DNA of 64,000 nucleotides from Octadecabacter sp. B2R22 (GCF_018861045.1 NZ_JAHKQJ010000007.1:62001-126000), one strand, 5' to 3'; shown: positions 17,142-26,097, counted from the first letter of the stretch. Notes: generated by a model from the letters alone, not told the origin. Translations and numbers: made by a program.

Positions 17142-17348
17142 TCAAAGGGGCAGGTCCCAAAACGGGCGTGCTGCCTCTTTTATGGCGGCTTCTGCGGAAA
17201 TGCCAAGGTCTTTCAGACGGTTAACATCCATAGAGGCCAGTTCGCGGCGTTGTTTCCAGACGGCCATGTAAGTGCCTAGGGTCGTGCGGGGAGCGGATTG
17301 GGATGTGGTGCGTGGCAGGCAATCTGCGCGGCTCAGTGAATGTGTCAT
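17142..17348 (-). CDS. DUF1127 small protein
   Basis: 68 residues with an AAAGGA site 6 bases before the ATG. The C-terminal half, WKQRRELASMDVNRLKDLG followed by ISAEAA, is the DUF1127 (YjiS-like) motif: a short Arg-rich amphipathic helix pair. In Rhodobacter and Agrobacterium, DUF1127 proteins influence small-RNA maturation, stress responses and phosphate or carbon metabolism and are thought to bind RNA. It is divergently transcribed from a LysR-type gene, 114 bases away, which is a likely regulator. Confidence 0.88.
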   Translation of the reverse strand: MTHSLSRADCLPRTTSQSAPRTTLGTYMAVWKQRRELASMDVNRLKDLGISAEAAIKEAARPFWDLPL

Positions 17349-17462
17349 TACAAGTCCTTTCGTGATGTGTTGTGCTATTCATATGTTGTAAGTTGATATA
17401 TCCGCGATCCTATGGCATAAGTGAAATGAATGATTGATAGATGAAGCATCAGGATATTTGAT

Positions 17463-18344
17463 ATGGCGAGAAATTTGGACATGACGGCGCTGCGCTCTTT
17501 TGTGACCGTTGCAGATGCTGGCGGCGTGACGAAAGCCGCGGGCGTTCTGCACCTGACGCAATCGGCGGTTTCCATGCAGCTTAAACGGTTGGAAGAAAGC
17601 CTTGGGGCGTCGCTTCTGGACCGCTCTGCCCGCCAGATCGGCGTCACACCCGAAGGGGAACAGCTTCTTAGCTATGCGCGCCGGATGTTGGCGTTGAACG
17701 ACGAAGCTTTACAGCGGCTGACGGCGGATGATTTCGAGGGTGAGATCACCCTCGGTGTGCCGCACGACATTATTGACCCTTATATTCCTGCAGTGCTGCG
17801 TCGCTTTGCGTCTGATTTTCCACGGATGAAAATTCATTTGGTGTCGGAACCGACGCGCGTCCTGCGGGAGATGTTTGATCGAGGCGAATGCGACGCGATT
17901 ATCACCACCGAAGCTGAACCTGGCCCTGGGGGCGAGTCGCTCGTCACTTTGCCGCTGGTCTGGGTCGGGTCCCAAGGGGGCAACGCATGGAAGCAACGCC
18001 CACTACCTGTCGCGTTTTGCAGCAACTGTATTTTCCGCGCAGGCGTTTTGAAGCGTATGGACGACGCAAAGTTCGAATGGGAGATGATCGTTGATTCCCA
18101 TACGGACACGGCGATCCAAGCGGTCGTGAGTGCGGACTTGGCCGTGCACGCTGTCATCAAAGGGGTCTATGCCCGCCAAACGGTGCCAATCCCAGCAGAG
18201 GCAAACCTGCCAGATCCGGGGAAATCACAGATCGTCCTTTATATGCAGTCCAAGGCCGATCCGGTTCAGGCTGCTCTCTATGACATGATCCGCCATTCTT
18301 ACATGTCAGAATGGGCCGTCGAGGACGCACGTTTGCGCGCCTAG
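17463..18344 (+). CDS. LysR-family transcriptional regulator
   Basis: 293 residues. A winged helix-turn-helix occupies residues 5-64 (TALRSFVTVADAGGVTKAAG, LTQSAVSMQLKRLEESLG), followed by a LysR effector domain (about 90-290). Inducer is unknown. The divergent DUF1127 gene is the natural target because LysR proteins usually control the divergent neighbour; the convergent quinone oxidoreductase overlaps its stop codon by 4 bases and is not obviously a target. The intergenic 17349-17462 is A/T rich, with a T-N11-A-like ATATGTTGTAAGTTGATAT element around 17380-17400 that could be the binding site. Confidence 0.92.
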   Translation: MARNLDMTALRSFVTVADAGGVTKAAGVLHLTQSAVSMQLKRLEESLGASLLDRSARQIGVTPEGEQLLSYARRMLALNDEALQRLTADDFEGEITLGVPHDIIDPYIPAVLRRFASDFPRMKIHLVSEPTRVLREMFDRGECDAIITTEAEPGPGGESLVTLPLVWVGSQGGNAWKQRPLPVAFCSNCIFRAGVLKRMDDAKFEWEMIVDSHTDTAIQAVVSADLAVHAVIKGVYARQTVPIPAEANLPDPGKSQIVLYMQSKADPVQAALYDMIRHSYMSEWAVEDARLRA

Positions 18345-19309
18345 GGCGTGACGACGACTTTGCCGGTGCTTTTGCGGCTGCGTAAAAGTTCCAGCGCGTC
18401 ACTCGCTTGTTCGAGCGGTAGAACGTGGCTGACATGGGGCGCGAGACGTCCTTGAGAGAACATAGTGAACAGCTCTGCCATGCTGGTTGTGAGCGCTTCG
18501 GGATTAAATTTAAGATAACCGCCCCAATAGAAGCCTATTACGCTGATGTTCTTCACCAGAAGGTGGTTGGCGGGAATTGGTGGGACATCGCCGCTGGCAA
18601 ATCCGATTGTCAGAATGCGTCCCTCGCGGTTGGTTGCCCGCATCGCAGCGGCAAAGGCATCACCCCCAACAGGATCATAAACCACATCGGCACCGCCCAA
18701 TGCTTTGACCTCGGCTGTGATGTCGGCGCTTGCATCAAAAACATGATCTGCCCCTGCGGCTTTGGCGATGGCGCATTTGTCCTCACCGCGCGCAACGGCA
18801 ATCACGGTTGCCCCAAGCGCCTTACCAACTTCAACAGCCGTCAGGCCAACCCCGCCTGCGGCACCTAGAACCAACAATGTTTCATGGGCTTGCAACTGGG
18901 CACGACGTGTTAGCGCCAAATGGGAGGTTCCATAGGCGACCTGAAAACCAGCAGCTTGTTCAGCGCTCATTCCGTCCGGCACTTGCTGGCACAGATCAGC
19001 AGAGAAGACGCCCTGTTCCGCCAACCCGCCTTGCCCGCCAAACACCGCGACCCGCGCCCCTACATCGGGGGTTGTTACCCCCGGACCTTGTGCCAAGACC
19101 GTGCCGCAGACTTCCATTCCCAATGTAAAAGGTGCGTTTGGTGTGTCTTGATAAGTGCCTTTGGCCATCAAAAGGTCAGCAAAGTTAAGTCCGCAGGCTT
19201 CGATTTTGAGTAAGACTTCGCCTTGTGCGGGAGTTGGAATGGGGGCGTTGACGGTTTCGGGCTCGGCCCCTGACTTGATAACTTGATAGGCGCGCATGTG
19301 ATCTTTCAT
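18341..19309 (-). CDS. NADPH:quinone oxidoreductase-like, MDR family
   Basis: 322 residues of the medium-chain dehydrogenase/reductase superfamily, zinc-free QOR branch. EACGLNFADLLMAKGTY (in part) marks the N-terminal catalytic fold, and VLGAAGGVGLTAVEVGKALG is the AxxGxxG NADPH-binding motif. No zinc-ligand cysteines of the alcohol dehydrogenase type are present. It probably reduces quinones or alpha,beta-unsaturated carbonyls. The start may be ATG 19309 or ATG 19297 (MRAYQV). Its end overlaps the convergent LysR gene by 4 bases. Confidence 0.88.
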   Translation of the reverse strand: MKDHMRAYQVIKSGAEPETVNAPIPTPAQGEVLLKIEACGLNFADLLMAKGTYQDTPNAPFTLGMEVCGTVLAQGPGVTTPDVGARVAVFGGQGGLAEQGVFSADLCQQVPDGMSAEQAAGFQVAYGTSHLALTRRAQLQAHETLLVLGAAGGVGLTAVEVGKALGATVIAVARGEDKCAIAKAAGADHVFDASADITAEVKALGGADVVYDPVGGDAFAAAMRATNREGRILTIGFASGDVPPIPANHLLVKNISVIGFYWGGYLKFNPEALTTSMAELFTMFSQGRLAPHVSHVLPLEQASDALELLRSRKSTGKVVVTP

Positions 19310-19581
19310 GGAATTAAACCCTTTTGAGTCGGCGGGATACTGTATTGGGACGGGTTCATCAGGTGTTTGTTTTTAAGCCAAAGAAACGGAAGACTGTCCT
19401 TTTCGACAGGGTAGCAGATGCAAAACCTGTCCTAAAGGATAGGGGTGGGCGTGCAACCCTTGCGTGTTCTGTGCTTGGCGTCGTGTAAAGGCTCATCAGC
19501 AGAGAAATCTGTCACCCTATTAGTCTGCAAGGTACGACAAAATCGTTGCACCAGGCAGGCCGAAAAAACAGGAACCAAGTT

Positions 19582-19950
19582 ATGAAGCACCCAGTTGACG
19601 TCCATGTTGGCAAGCGTATTCGCCATCGCCGTTGGGTAAGTGGTACAACTCAGCAGCAGTTGGCCGACCAAGTTGGAATCAAATTCCAGCAGATTCAGAA
19701 GTACGAAACCGGTATGAACCGTGTAAGTGCGTCCCGTCTTTGGGATATCGCTCATGCTCTGAGTGTTGACGTCTCTTTCTTCTTTGAAGGTCTAGATGCC
19801 GCGTTGATCGAAGCAGACGGATCAGACATGCCAAGCGATGTTCTGTCCGACAAAGAAGCGCTGGATTTGCTGCGCTCATACTATGCCATTCCCGAAAACC
19901 AGCGTCGCCGGTTGTTCGATCTGGCACGTGTCCTAAGCGAAGCCGCTTAA
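19582..19950 (+). CDS. XRE-family helix-turn-helix regulator
   Basis: 122 residues from ATG 19582, which has AGGAACC in front; upstream codons of the same frame lack a site. The Xre/Cro helix-turn-helix covers about residues 8-65 (TTQQQLADQVGIKFQQIQKY, YETGMNRVSASRLWDIA), followed by a short helical tail with ENQRRRLFDLARVLSE. This exact type, with the QQIQKYE recognition helix, is widespread in alphaproteobacteria as a single-copy regulator of unknown targets. The 270 bases upstream (19310-19581) hold two small inverted repeats (CTGTC/GACAG at about 19396-19411) and no gene that I can see. Confidence 0.9.
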   Translation: MKHPVDVHVGKRIRHRRWVSGTTQQQLADQVGIKFQQIQKYETGMNRVSASRLWDIAHALSVDVSFFFEGLDAALIEADGSDMPSDVLSDKEALDLLRSYYAIPENQRRRLFDLARVLSEAA

Positions 19951-20018
19951 GCGACCCTCTTGACCTTTGACTGCCAGTCCCGCTACCGCTGGACACAGGC
20001 AGCCAAAGGGGGGGCACA

Positions 20019-20840
20019 ATGACCCTAAAACAAATTACGTTGAACACGGACGATCAGGCCGCTTTGCGCGCCTGCGCGCACGCATTGGCTGACGCTGCAC
20101 GCGCTGTGATCTTGCCCCTGTTTCGGACGGGAATTGCGTCTGACAACAAAGAAGCCGGCGGATTTGACCCTGTAACCGAGGCCGACCGCGCCGCTGAACT
20201 TGCCATGCGGGATGTTTTAGCGCGGTTGCGGCCTGATGACGGCATCTTGGGCGAAGAATACGGGACCAAAGACGGGACCAGCGGGCTGCAATGGGTTCTG
20301 GACCCGATTGATGGCACTCGTGGGTTCATCAGCGGCACACCGACATGGGGTGTTCTGATCTCGGTGCGTGATGCCAGTGGCCCGATCTACGGGATCATCG
20401 ATCAACCCTACATCGGAGAACGGTTTGAGGGTGGCTTTGGCATTGGCGAGGTCGTCGGCCCCTTAGGAACAGCCTCTTTTGCCACCAAAACCACAACCGA
20501 TCTGGCGGATGCGACGATTTTGACGACTTTCCCGGAAGTCGGCAGTGAGGCTGAGGGCGCCGCGTTCAGGTCAGTTGCCGCCCAGTGCAAACTGACCCGC
20601 TACGGGATGGACTGCTATGCTTACGCGCTGATCGCGGCGGGGCAGATTGATCTGGTCGTTGAGGCCAGCCTGAGCGCTTACGACATTCAAGCACCCATTG
20701 CAGTGATCCAAGCCGCAGGCGGGGTCGTGACAGACTGGCAGGGTGGTCCGGCCCATGAAGGTGGGCAGGTCTTGGCCGCCGCAAACGCGGACATCCACGC
20801 CCGCGCGCTTGAGATACTGTCAAAGGCATCGATGACTTGA
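20019..20840 (+). CDS. hisN: Histidinol-phosphatase, inositol monophosphatase family
   Basis: 273 residues. The IMPase-fold metal motifs are in place: GGFDPVTEADRAAE, GEEYG (metal Glu), WVLDPIDGTRGFISG (DPxDGT) and SAYDIQAPIAVIQAAGG. The RGFISG extension after DPIDGT and the overall sequence fit the actinobacterial/alphaproteobacterial HisN branch that dephosphorylates histidinol phosphate, the eighth step of histidine synthesis; inositol-1-phosphate activity is an alternative. It has GGGGGG ahead of its ATG and no other his gene nearby, as is common in this order. Confidence 0.85.
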   Translation: MTLKQITLNTDDQAALRACAHALADAARAVILPLFRTGIASDNKEAGGFDPVTEADRAAELAMRDVLARLRPDDGILGEEYGTKDGTSGLQWVLDPIDGTRGFISGTPTWGVLISVRDASGPIYGIIDQPYIGERFEGGFGIGEVVGPLGTASFATKTTTDLADATILTTFPEVGSEAEGAAFRSVAAQCKLTRYGMDCYAYALIAAGQIDLVVEASLSAYDIQAPIAVIQAAGGVVTDWQGGPAHEGGQVLAAANADIHARALEILSKASMT

Positions 20841-20932
20841 AAACTGCCTTGATTTCTCGTTAATTCAAACCGTCGCGTCCTTACCCGTTCTGGCGACAGC
20901 ATCCTTGCCGAACGGGATCGAAAGGGGGGCTT

Positions 20933-22270
20933 ATGCCTGATGTTTTGATTAGGGGTGCTTCGACAATCCTGACAATGGACGACACGCGCCGCGAGCTGAC
21001 GGGCGCCGATGTTCTAATCTCAAACGGCGTGATCACTGAAATCGGGGTTGGTCTTGAGGCCGGAACCGCCGATGTCATCAACGCCGCTGGCTGTGTCGTG
21101 ACGCCGGGGTTGGTCAATACGCACCACCACCTTTACCAAACATTGACCCGCGCCGTGCCGGGGGGGCAGGACGCACTGCTGTTTGGCTGGTTGCAAACGC
21201 TCTATCCGATTTGGGCGCGATTTGGCCCCGAAGAGATGTTCATCTCGGCCCAAGTCGGGCTGGCTGAATTGGCGTTGTCGGGCTGCACGATGACGTCCGA
21301 TCACCTTTACCTTTATCCCAACGGGTCGCGGCTGGACGACACGATTGCAGCGGCGTCCGAAGTGGGCTTGCGGTTTCATCCGACCCGTGGCGCAATGAGC
21401 ATCGGTGAAAGCGATGGCGGACTTCCGCCTGACTCGCTGGTCGAAAAAGAAGCCGCCATTCTTGAAGATTGCATTCGTGTGATCGATGCCCACCACGATG
21501 CGTCCGAAGGCGCGATGGTCCGCGTTGGCGTCGCACCGTGTTCGCCGTTCTCGGTTAGTCGCGATCTGATGCGCGATGCGGCGGTCCTTGCGCGGGACAA
21601 GGGCGTGATGCTGCACACCCATTTGGCTGAAAACGACGAAGACATCGCATACAGCCTTGAAAAGTTCGGTTGCCGACCGGGGCAATACGCCGAAGACCTC
21701 GGCTGGACAGGGCCTGATGTGTGGCACGCACACTGCGTGAAGCTCGACGGGCAAGAGATTGATTTATTTGCACGAACCAAAACCGGAGTCGCCCATTGTC
21801 CGTGTTCCAACTGCCGCCTTGGATCAGGTATCGCACCGGTTCGCGCGATGCGGGATGCGGGTGTTCCGGTCGGTCTGGGCGTGGACGGATCCGCATCCAA
21901 TGACGTTGGATCATTGATCGGAGAGGCCCGCCAAGCCATGCTGTTGCAGCGGGTCGCACAAGGGGCCGACGCCATGTCAGCTCGCGAAGCACTGGAGATT
22001 GCGACGCGCGGCGGAGCAGAGGTGTTGGGCCGTGATGACTGCGGGCAAATCGCTGTCGGGAAACGTGCAGACATCGCGATCTGGGATGTGAGCGGCGTCG
22101 AGAGCGCGGGGTCGTGGGATCCTGCTGCACTGCTCTTGGCCGGCCCAACCAAAGTGCGTGATCTATTGGTTGAAGGACGGCGTATTGTGGCGGATGGCCG
22201 CGTGGTCAGCTTTGATTTGAAGAGCGCGGTTGTGCGCCAGAACCAGATGGTTCAGAATTTGCAGACTTAA
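20933..22270 (+). CDS. 8-Oxoguanine deaminase-type amidohydrolase
   Basis: 445 residues, amidohydrolase fold. The metal site is complete: NTHHHLYQTL (HxH), HTHLAEN, HAHCVKL and GVDGSASNDVGS with the Asp. The protein resembles the 8-oxoguanine deaminases first described in Pseudomonas, which convert 8-oxoguanine to urate; s-triazine hydrolases such as AtzB share the same layout and are the main alternative. A guanine deaminase gene lies two genes away, supporting a purine-salvage role. It follows hisN after 92 bases and precedes a lipoprotein gene whose start is 10 bases behind its stop. Confidence 0.82.
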   Translation: MPDVLIRGASTILTMDDTRRELTGADVLISNGVITEIGVGLEAGTADVINAAGCVVTPGLVNTHHHLYQTLTRAVPGGQDALLFGWLQTLYPIWARFGPEEMFISAQVGLAELALSGCTMTSDHLYLYPNGSRLDDTIAAASEVGLRFHPTRGAMSIGESDGGLPPDSLVEKEAAILEDCIRVIDAHHDASEGAMVRVGVAPCSPFSVSRDLMRDAAVLARDKGVMLHTHLAENDEDIAYSLEKFGCRPGQYAEDLGWTGPDVWHAHCVKLDGQEIDLFARTKTGVAHCPCSNCRLGSGIAPVRAMRDAGVPVGLGVDGSASNDVGSLIGEARQAMLLQRVAQGADAMSAREALEIATRGGAEVLGRDDCGQIAVGKRADIAIWDVSGVESAGSWDPAALLLAGPTKVRDLLVEGRRIVADGRVVSFDLKSAVVRQNQMVQNLQT

Positions 22271-22280
22271 GGAGACAAAG

Positions 22281-22733
22281 ATGCGCAGCCTTGTTTTTAT
22301 CGCGGCCATTGCCCTTGCGGGCTGTCAGCCCACACAGCTTCCGACACCCATCGAAGTAGGGTCCGAGATTCCGGCGGACAATATGGTGTCTTTGCTGAAT
22401 GCGGCGCGGGCAGATACGGGGCTTGGCCCTGTGCGTGAAAATGCGCGTTTGTCACAAGCCGCGCGGTTCCATGCGACCGATATGGTTGCGAACGACTATT
22501 TTTCCCACACGGGTCGGACTGGATCATCGTTCACAGATCGTGCGCGGGCGGCGGGATATGCCTGTGCTGCGGCAGAGAACATCGCGTCGGGACAAGAAAC
22601 TGAGTCTGAGGTGTTCACGACTTGGATGAATTCCAGCGGGCATCGTCGCAACATCCTGCTTAGGGATGCGCGCGAGTTCGGCATCGGGCGTGTCGGGAAC
22701 ATGTGGGTCTTGATGATGGGGCGCGGCTGCTAG
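22281..22733 (+). CDS. CAP/SCP-domain lipoprotein
   Basis: 150 residues from ATG 22281, with AAGGAG upstream. The signal ends in lipobox LAGC (Cys14). The rest is a CAP (SCP/PR1-like) domain: HATDMVANDYFSHTGRTG (in part), AENIASGQ and SGHRRNILLRDAREFGIG carry the conserved His and Glu residues. CAP proteins are exported and bind lipids, glycans or calcium; the function of bacterial ones is poorly known. It is probably co-transcribed with the 8-oxoguanine deaminase gene and overlaps the stop codon of the convergent guanine deaminase gene by 4 bases. Confidence 0.85.
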   Translation: MRSLVFIAAIALAGCQPTQLPTPIEVGSEIPADNMVSLLNAARADTGLGPVRENARLSQAARFHATDMVANDYFSHTGRTGSSFTDRARAAGYACAAAENIASGQETESEVFTTWMNSSGHRRNILLRDAREFGIGRVGNMWVLMMGRGC

Positions 22734-24016
22734 ACTGGCTGCCCTGCCACATAGACCTGCGCGATTGCACGATCATCGCCCATCATGATGGTGGGGAACA
22801 GTGCTTCCCAAAACGTTTCTGCCTCAGCCGTGCGTTGCGCGGTGGCTGGGGTTGATGACAGATCGAGCACGACAATATCCGCCATTGCCCCGACATTCAG
22901 CGACCCGATTTCGCCGGACATATGAAGGGCGGATGCAGATCCTTCGCTCGCGAGCCACATGAGTTGAGCCGGGTGTAGTGCCGTCCCGCGCAATTGGGCT
23001 ATTTCATAGGCTGCCGCCATTGTCCGCAACATGGAAAATGACGATCCGCCGCCTGTGTCTGTTGCCAGTCCTGTGCGGATACCGCGCGATTTAAGGCCGG
23101 CCATGTCAAACAGCCCCGACCCAATAAATGTATTAGACGTGGGGCAGTGGACCACGGCAGCGTTCATTTCGGCCAGACGGTCAATCTCTCGATCTTCAAG
23201 GTGGATCGCGTGGCCGTATAAGCCCCGCTCGCCCAGAAGTCCGAATGTTTCGTAGGTGTCCAAGTAGTCGCGGGCATTTGGAAACAACCCACGCACCCAT
23301 TCAATCTCGTCCAGCTGTTCAGACAGATGCGTTTGCATCATAGCGTCGGGATGTTCGCCCCAAAGCGCCCCAAGCGCTGCGAGCTGATCCGGTGTAGAGG
23401 TCGGCGAAAATCGAGGCGTGATAGCATAGGTCGCTCGCCCTTTGCCATGCCACTTGTTCAGCAACGCCTTGCTGTCATCATAAGCAGTTTGTGCCGTATC
23501 TTGCAGCCCATCCGGCGCATTTCGATCCATACAAGTCTTGCCTGCGACCACTGCCATGTTCCGCTTTGCGGCCGCGCCCAAGAACGCGTCAACACTGGCA
23601 GGGTGAATCGTGCAAAAACTGGTGAGTGTCGTCGTGCCATGCGCCAGAGCAAGATCCAAAGAACGGCCCGCGATCTTGTCGCAATAATCCGGGTCCGCAA
23701 ACCGCATTTCTTCTGGAAAAGTATAAGTGTTCAACCAATCAATCAGCCGCAACCCCCACGAGGCAATCATGGCTGTCTGTGGGAAGTGCATGTGCGCGTC
23801 AATAAATCCGGCCGTAATGACGTTGTCGCCGTGATCAATAACCTTGGCCAGTGGGTTTTCGCGCTGCAAATCAACGGCCTCACCGGTTTGGGCAATCTTG
23901 CCGTCACGCACTAAAACAGCCCCACGAGCGCTGGTTTTAGCGGCGTCTTCCAGCGGAACGGTAAATGGATCCGCCGTGAAGCGCAAAGTCTGACCAATAA
24001 GGAGAATGTCTTTCAT
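22730..24016 (-). CDS. guaD: Guanine deaminase
   Basis: 428 residues. The amidohydrolase metal ligands appear as DAHMHFPQ (HxH, with the PQ typical of GuaD), HLSEQLDEIEWV, GHAIHLEDRE and ATDTGGGSS. The enzyme converts guanine to xanthine and ammonia. It lies on the opposite strand from the 8-oxoguanine deaminase gene; with the CAP lipoprotein between them the three genes form a compact purine-related block, though no xanthine dehydrogenase or uracil/xanthine permease is seen here. Length and motifs match proven GuaD proteins. Confidence 0.92.
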   Translation of the reverse strand: MKDILLIGQTLRFTADPFTVPLEDAAKTSARGAVLVRDGKIAQTGEAVDLQRENPLAKVIDHGDNVITAGFIDAHMHFPQTAMIASWGLRLIDWLNTYTFPEEMRFADPDYCDKIAGRSLDLALAHGTTTLTSFCTIHPASVDAFLGAAAKRNMAVVAGKTCMDRNAPDGLQDTAQTAYDDSKALLNKWHGKGRATYAITPRFSPTSTPDQLAALGALWGEHPDAMMQTHLSEQLDEIEWVRGLFPNARDYLDTYETFGLLGERGLYGHAIHLEDREIDRLAEMNAAVVHCPTSNTFIGSGLFDMAGLKSRGIRTGLATDTGGGSSFSMLRTMAAAYEIAQLRGTALHPAQLMWLASEGSASALHMSGEIGSLNVGAMADIVVLDLSSTPATAQRTAEAETFWEALFPTIMMGDDRAIAQVYVAGQPV

Positions 24017-24120
24017 TCCATCAACCTAGCCCCACTCCCCATGGTCGTAAATCGCGAAATCAAGGATACCTCTTGAGGGTTGCTGGCAACTGGATATGCT
24101 GCGCTGCAACAGGGGGTCCT

Positions 24121-25497
24121 ATGGCCGATCAAATCAACACCATTACAGACGAAAAAGAGGCTCTTCCCAAGCGCCTTGTCGCGTCCGTTGTCGACGCGGT
24201 CGGCGCACGGGATGCCGTTGCATTGGAAGGGTTGCTTGACCCACTACACGCGGCCGACATCGCCGACCTGTTGGAACAAATCGACGAACGAGACCGTGCG
24301 TCTTTGCTGGCGCTTTGGGAAGGGGGGATGGACGGGGAAATCCTGTCCGAACTTGGCGATGATCTGCGTGAAGAGATTATTGATGTCCTTGGGCCAAGCG
24401 AATTGGCCGACGCCGTGCGCGACCTTGAATCTGACGACGTTGTTGATCTGGTCGAAGACCTGCAACAGGCGCAACAAGATCAGGTGCTGGACGCGCTAGA
24501 GGCGGGCGATCGCCTCGTTGTTGAAAAAGCGCTCGCCTATCCCGAGGAATCTGCCGGCCGTTTGATGCAGATGGAAGTCGTGCGCGCGCCGTCACATTGG
24601 ACCGTCGGTGAAACGATTGATTATCTGCGTGCCAATGACGACCTGCCTGAGCATTTTTACCACGTCATTCTAGTTGATCCACGGATGAAACCAGTAGGAT
24701 ACGTCACCCTTGGGCGCCTTCTTGGCACACCTCGTCAGATCAAAATGACCGCGTTGACCGAAGACAAATTCCGCACGTTCCGCGTAGATCAAGACGAGGA
24801 AGATGTTGCTTATGCGTTCAACCAGTATCACCTGATTTCCGCGCCCGTTGTCGATGAAGATGATCGCTTGGTCGGTGTCATCACCATTGATGACGCGATG
24901 ATCGTTTTGGACGAAGAACACGAGGAAGACATCTTGCGTTTGGCGGGTGTCGATGGGGAATCCAGCCTCACCGACAAAGTCATAGCGACCACCAAACGTC
25001 GTTTCCCGTGGCTGGCCGTGAACCTTGCAACAGCGATCGTGGCGTCGCTGATTATCTCGATGTTTGAGGAAACGATCGCCAGCCTAGTGGCGCTTGCCGT
25101 GTTAATGCCGATTGTCGCCTCCATGGGCGGCAACGCTGGCACGCAGTCGCTGACGGTTGCCGTACGATCCATTGCGACCAAAGACCTTACAGGCGCAAAC
25201 GTCTGGCGCGTTATTCGACGAGAAGTGCTTGTGGGCTTGGTCAACGGCGTGATTTTCGCCGTCGTCATGGGGATCGTTGGCTGGATCTGGTTTGGTCAAC
25301 CGATGTTGGGTGTAGTGATCGCGCTGGCTATGGTGATTAACATGGTTGTTGCAGGCCTGGCGGGGACGGCAATTCCCGTGGTGCTTGAGAAAATGGGCAT
25401 TGACCCCGCTCTGGCATCGGGCGCGTTCGTGACGACGGTGACCGATGTCGTCGGCTTCTTTGCCTTCCTTGGCCTTGCCGCGGTGATGCTGTTATGA
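24121..25497 (+). CDS. mgtE: Magnesium transporter MgtE
   Basis: 458 residues. Layout from N to C: an Asp/Glu-rich MgtE N domain (about 30-135), a CBS pair (about 140-265) that senses cytosolic Mg, a connecting helix, and five membrane helices (about 285-458) with the pore motif MPIVASMGGNAGTQSLT. It is an inner-membrane Mg channel gated by intracellular Mg. ATG 24121 is preferred; the frame is open to 24073. Its stop overlaps the start of the cyclo-ligase gene by 4 bases (ATGA), so they are co-translated. No M-box riboswitch is recognisable upstream. Confidence 0.95.
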   Translation: MADQINTITDEKEALPKRLVASVVDAVGARDAVALEGLLDPLHAADIADLLEQIDERDRASLLALWEGGMDGEILSELGDDLREEIIDVLGPSELADAVRDLESDDVVDLVEDLQQAQQDQVLDALEAGDRLVVEKALAYPEESAGRLMQMEVVRAPSHWTVGETIDYLRANDDLPEHFYHVILVDPRMKPVGYVTLGRLLGTPRQIKMTALTEDKFRTFRVDQDEEDVAYAFNQYHLISAPVVDEDDRLVGVITIDDAMIVLDEEHEEDILRLAGVDGESSLTDKVIATTKRRFPWLAVNLATAIVASLIISMFEETIASLVALAVLMPIVASMGGNAGTQSLTVAVRSIATKDLTGANVWRVIRREVLVGLVNGVIFAVVMGIVGWIWFGQPMLGVVIALAMVINMVVAGLAGTAIPVVLEKMGIDPALASGAFVTTVTDVVGFFAFLGLAAVMLL

Positions 25498-26048
25498 CCC
25501 TGCAAGCCCGCAAAGACGCAGCCCGCAAGGCAGCCTTTGCCGCCCGCAAAGCGGCCCACGATGCGGGACTTAGCTACGCAGGCCACCTGTCCTCGGTGTT
25601 GGCGGGTTATCGCGGAGTGCCCCTTGCTGGGTATGCCCAAATGCGCACCGAGATTGACCCAACCCCTGCCATGGCAGAGGCCAGCGCCCACGGGCCGGTG
25701 GCGATGCCCGTGATCCAAGCCGCGGGGCAACCGCTGAAGTTTCGCGAATGGACGCCGGACTGCGTGATGGTGGATGGCCCGTTTGGGGCGCAAGTTCCGG
25801 AACACGGCGATTGGATCACACCAGAAATCTTGATCGTGCCCTTGGTTGCTTTCTCACGGGACGGCGGACGTTTGGGCTATGGCGGTGGGTTCTATGATAG
25901 AACCCTCGAACAACTTCGGGCAAAGAAATCGACACTCGCCATCGGTTATGCCTTTTCAGCACAAGAACTCGACGATCTCCCGCTGGAACCAACAGATCAA
26001 CCGCTCGACCTGATCGTGACAGAACAAGGCATCATCGAACCCTGTTAA
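25494..26048 (+). CDS. 5-Formyltetrahydrofolate cyclo-ligase
   Basis: 184 residues, normal length. The family signature GGRLGYGGGFYDRTL lies near residues 122-136 and binds ATP and folate; the N-terminal Lys/Arg-rich helix (RKDAARKAAFAARKAAH, in part) is usual. It converts 5-formyl-THF to 5,10-methenyl-THF at the expense of ATP. It overlaps mgtE by 4 bases. Two bases behind its stop begins a conserved 29-bp box and G/C hairpin that also occurs at 56.4 kb. In some bacteria this gene is next to 6S RNA; none is visible here. Confidence 0.93.
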   Translation: MTLQARKDAARKAAFAARKAAHDAGLSYAGHLSSVLAGYRGVPLAGYAQMRTEIDPTPAMAEASAHGPVAMPVIQAAGQPLKFREWTPDCVMVDGPFGAQVPEHGDWITPEILIVPLVAFSRDGGRLGYGGGFYDRTLEQLRAKKSTLAIGYAFSAQELDDLPLEPTDQPLDLIVTEQGIIEPC

Positions 26049-26050
26049 CC

Positions 26051-26097
26051 CTGCCTTTGTTTCAAAAATACCTCGGGGGTGCGGGGGCTGGCCCCCG
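26051..26097 (+). repeat. 3'-end repeat element, copy 1
   Basis: A 29-bp box (26051-26079, CTGCCTTTGTTTC then AAAAATACCTCGGGGG) two bases behind the cyclo-ligase stop codon, followed by the hairpin GGGGGCTGGCCCCC at 26083-26096. The box matches 28 of 29 bases on the opposite strand at 56408-56436, again just behind a stop codon. It probably serves as a transcription end or mRNA-stabilising element. Confidence 0.75.

Noticed and set aside
21020-21754. 244-codon minus-strand frame
   Set aside because: Antisense to the 8-oxoguanine deaminase gene, whose metal-site motifs are complete.
24017-24120. M-box riboswitch before mgtE
   Set aside because: The space is short and partly taken by the guaD start; no conserved M-box elements.
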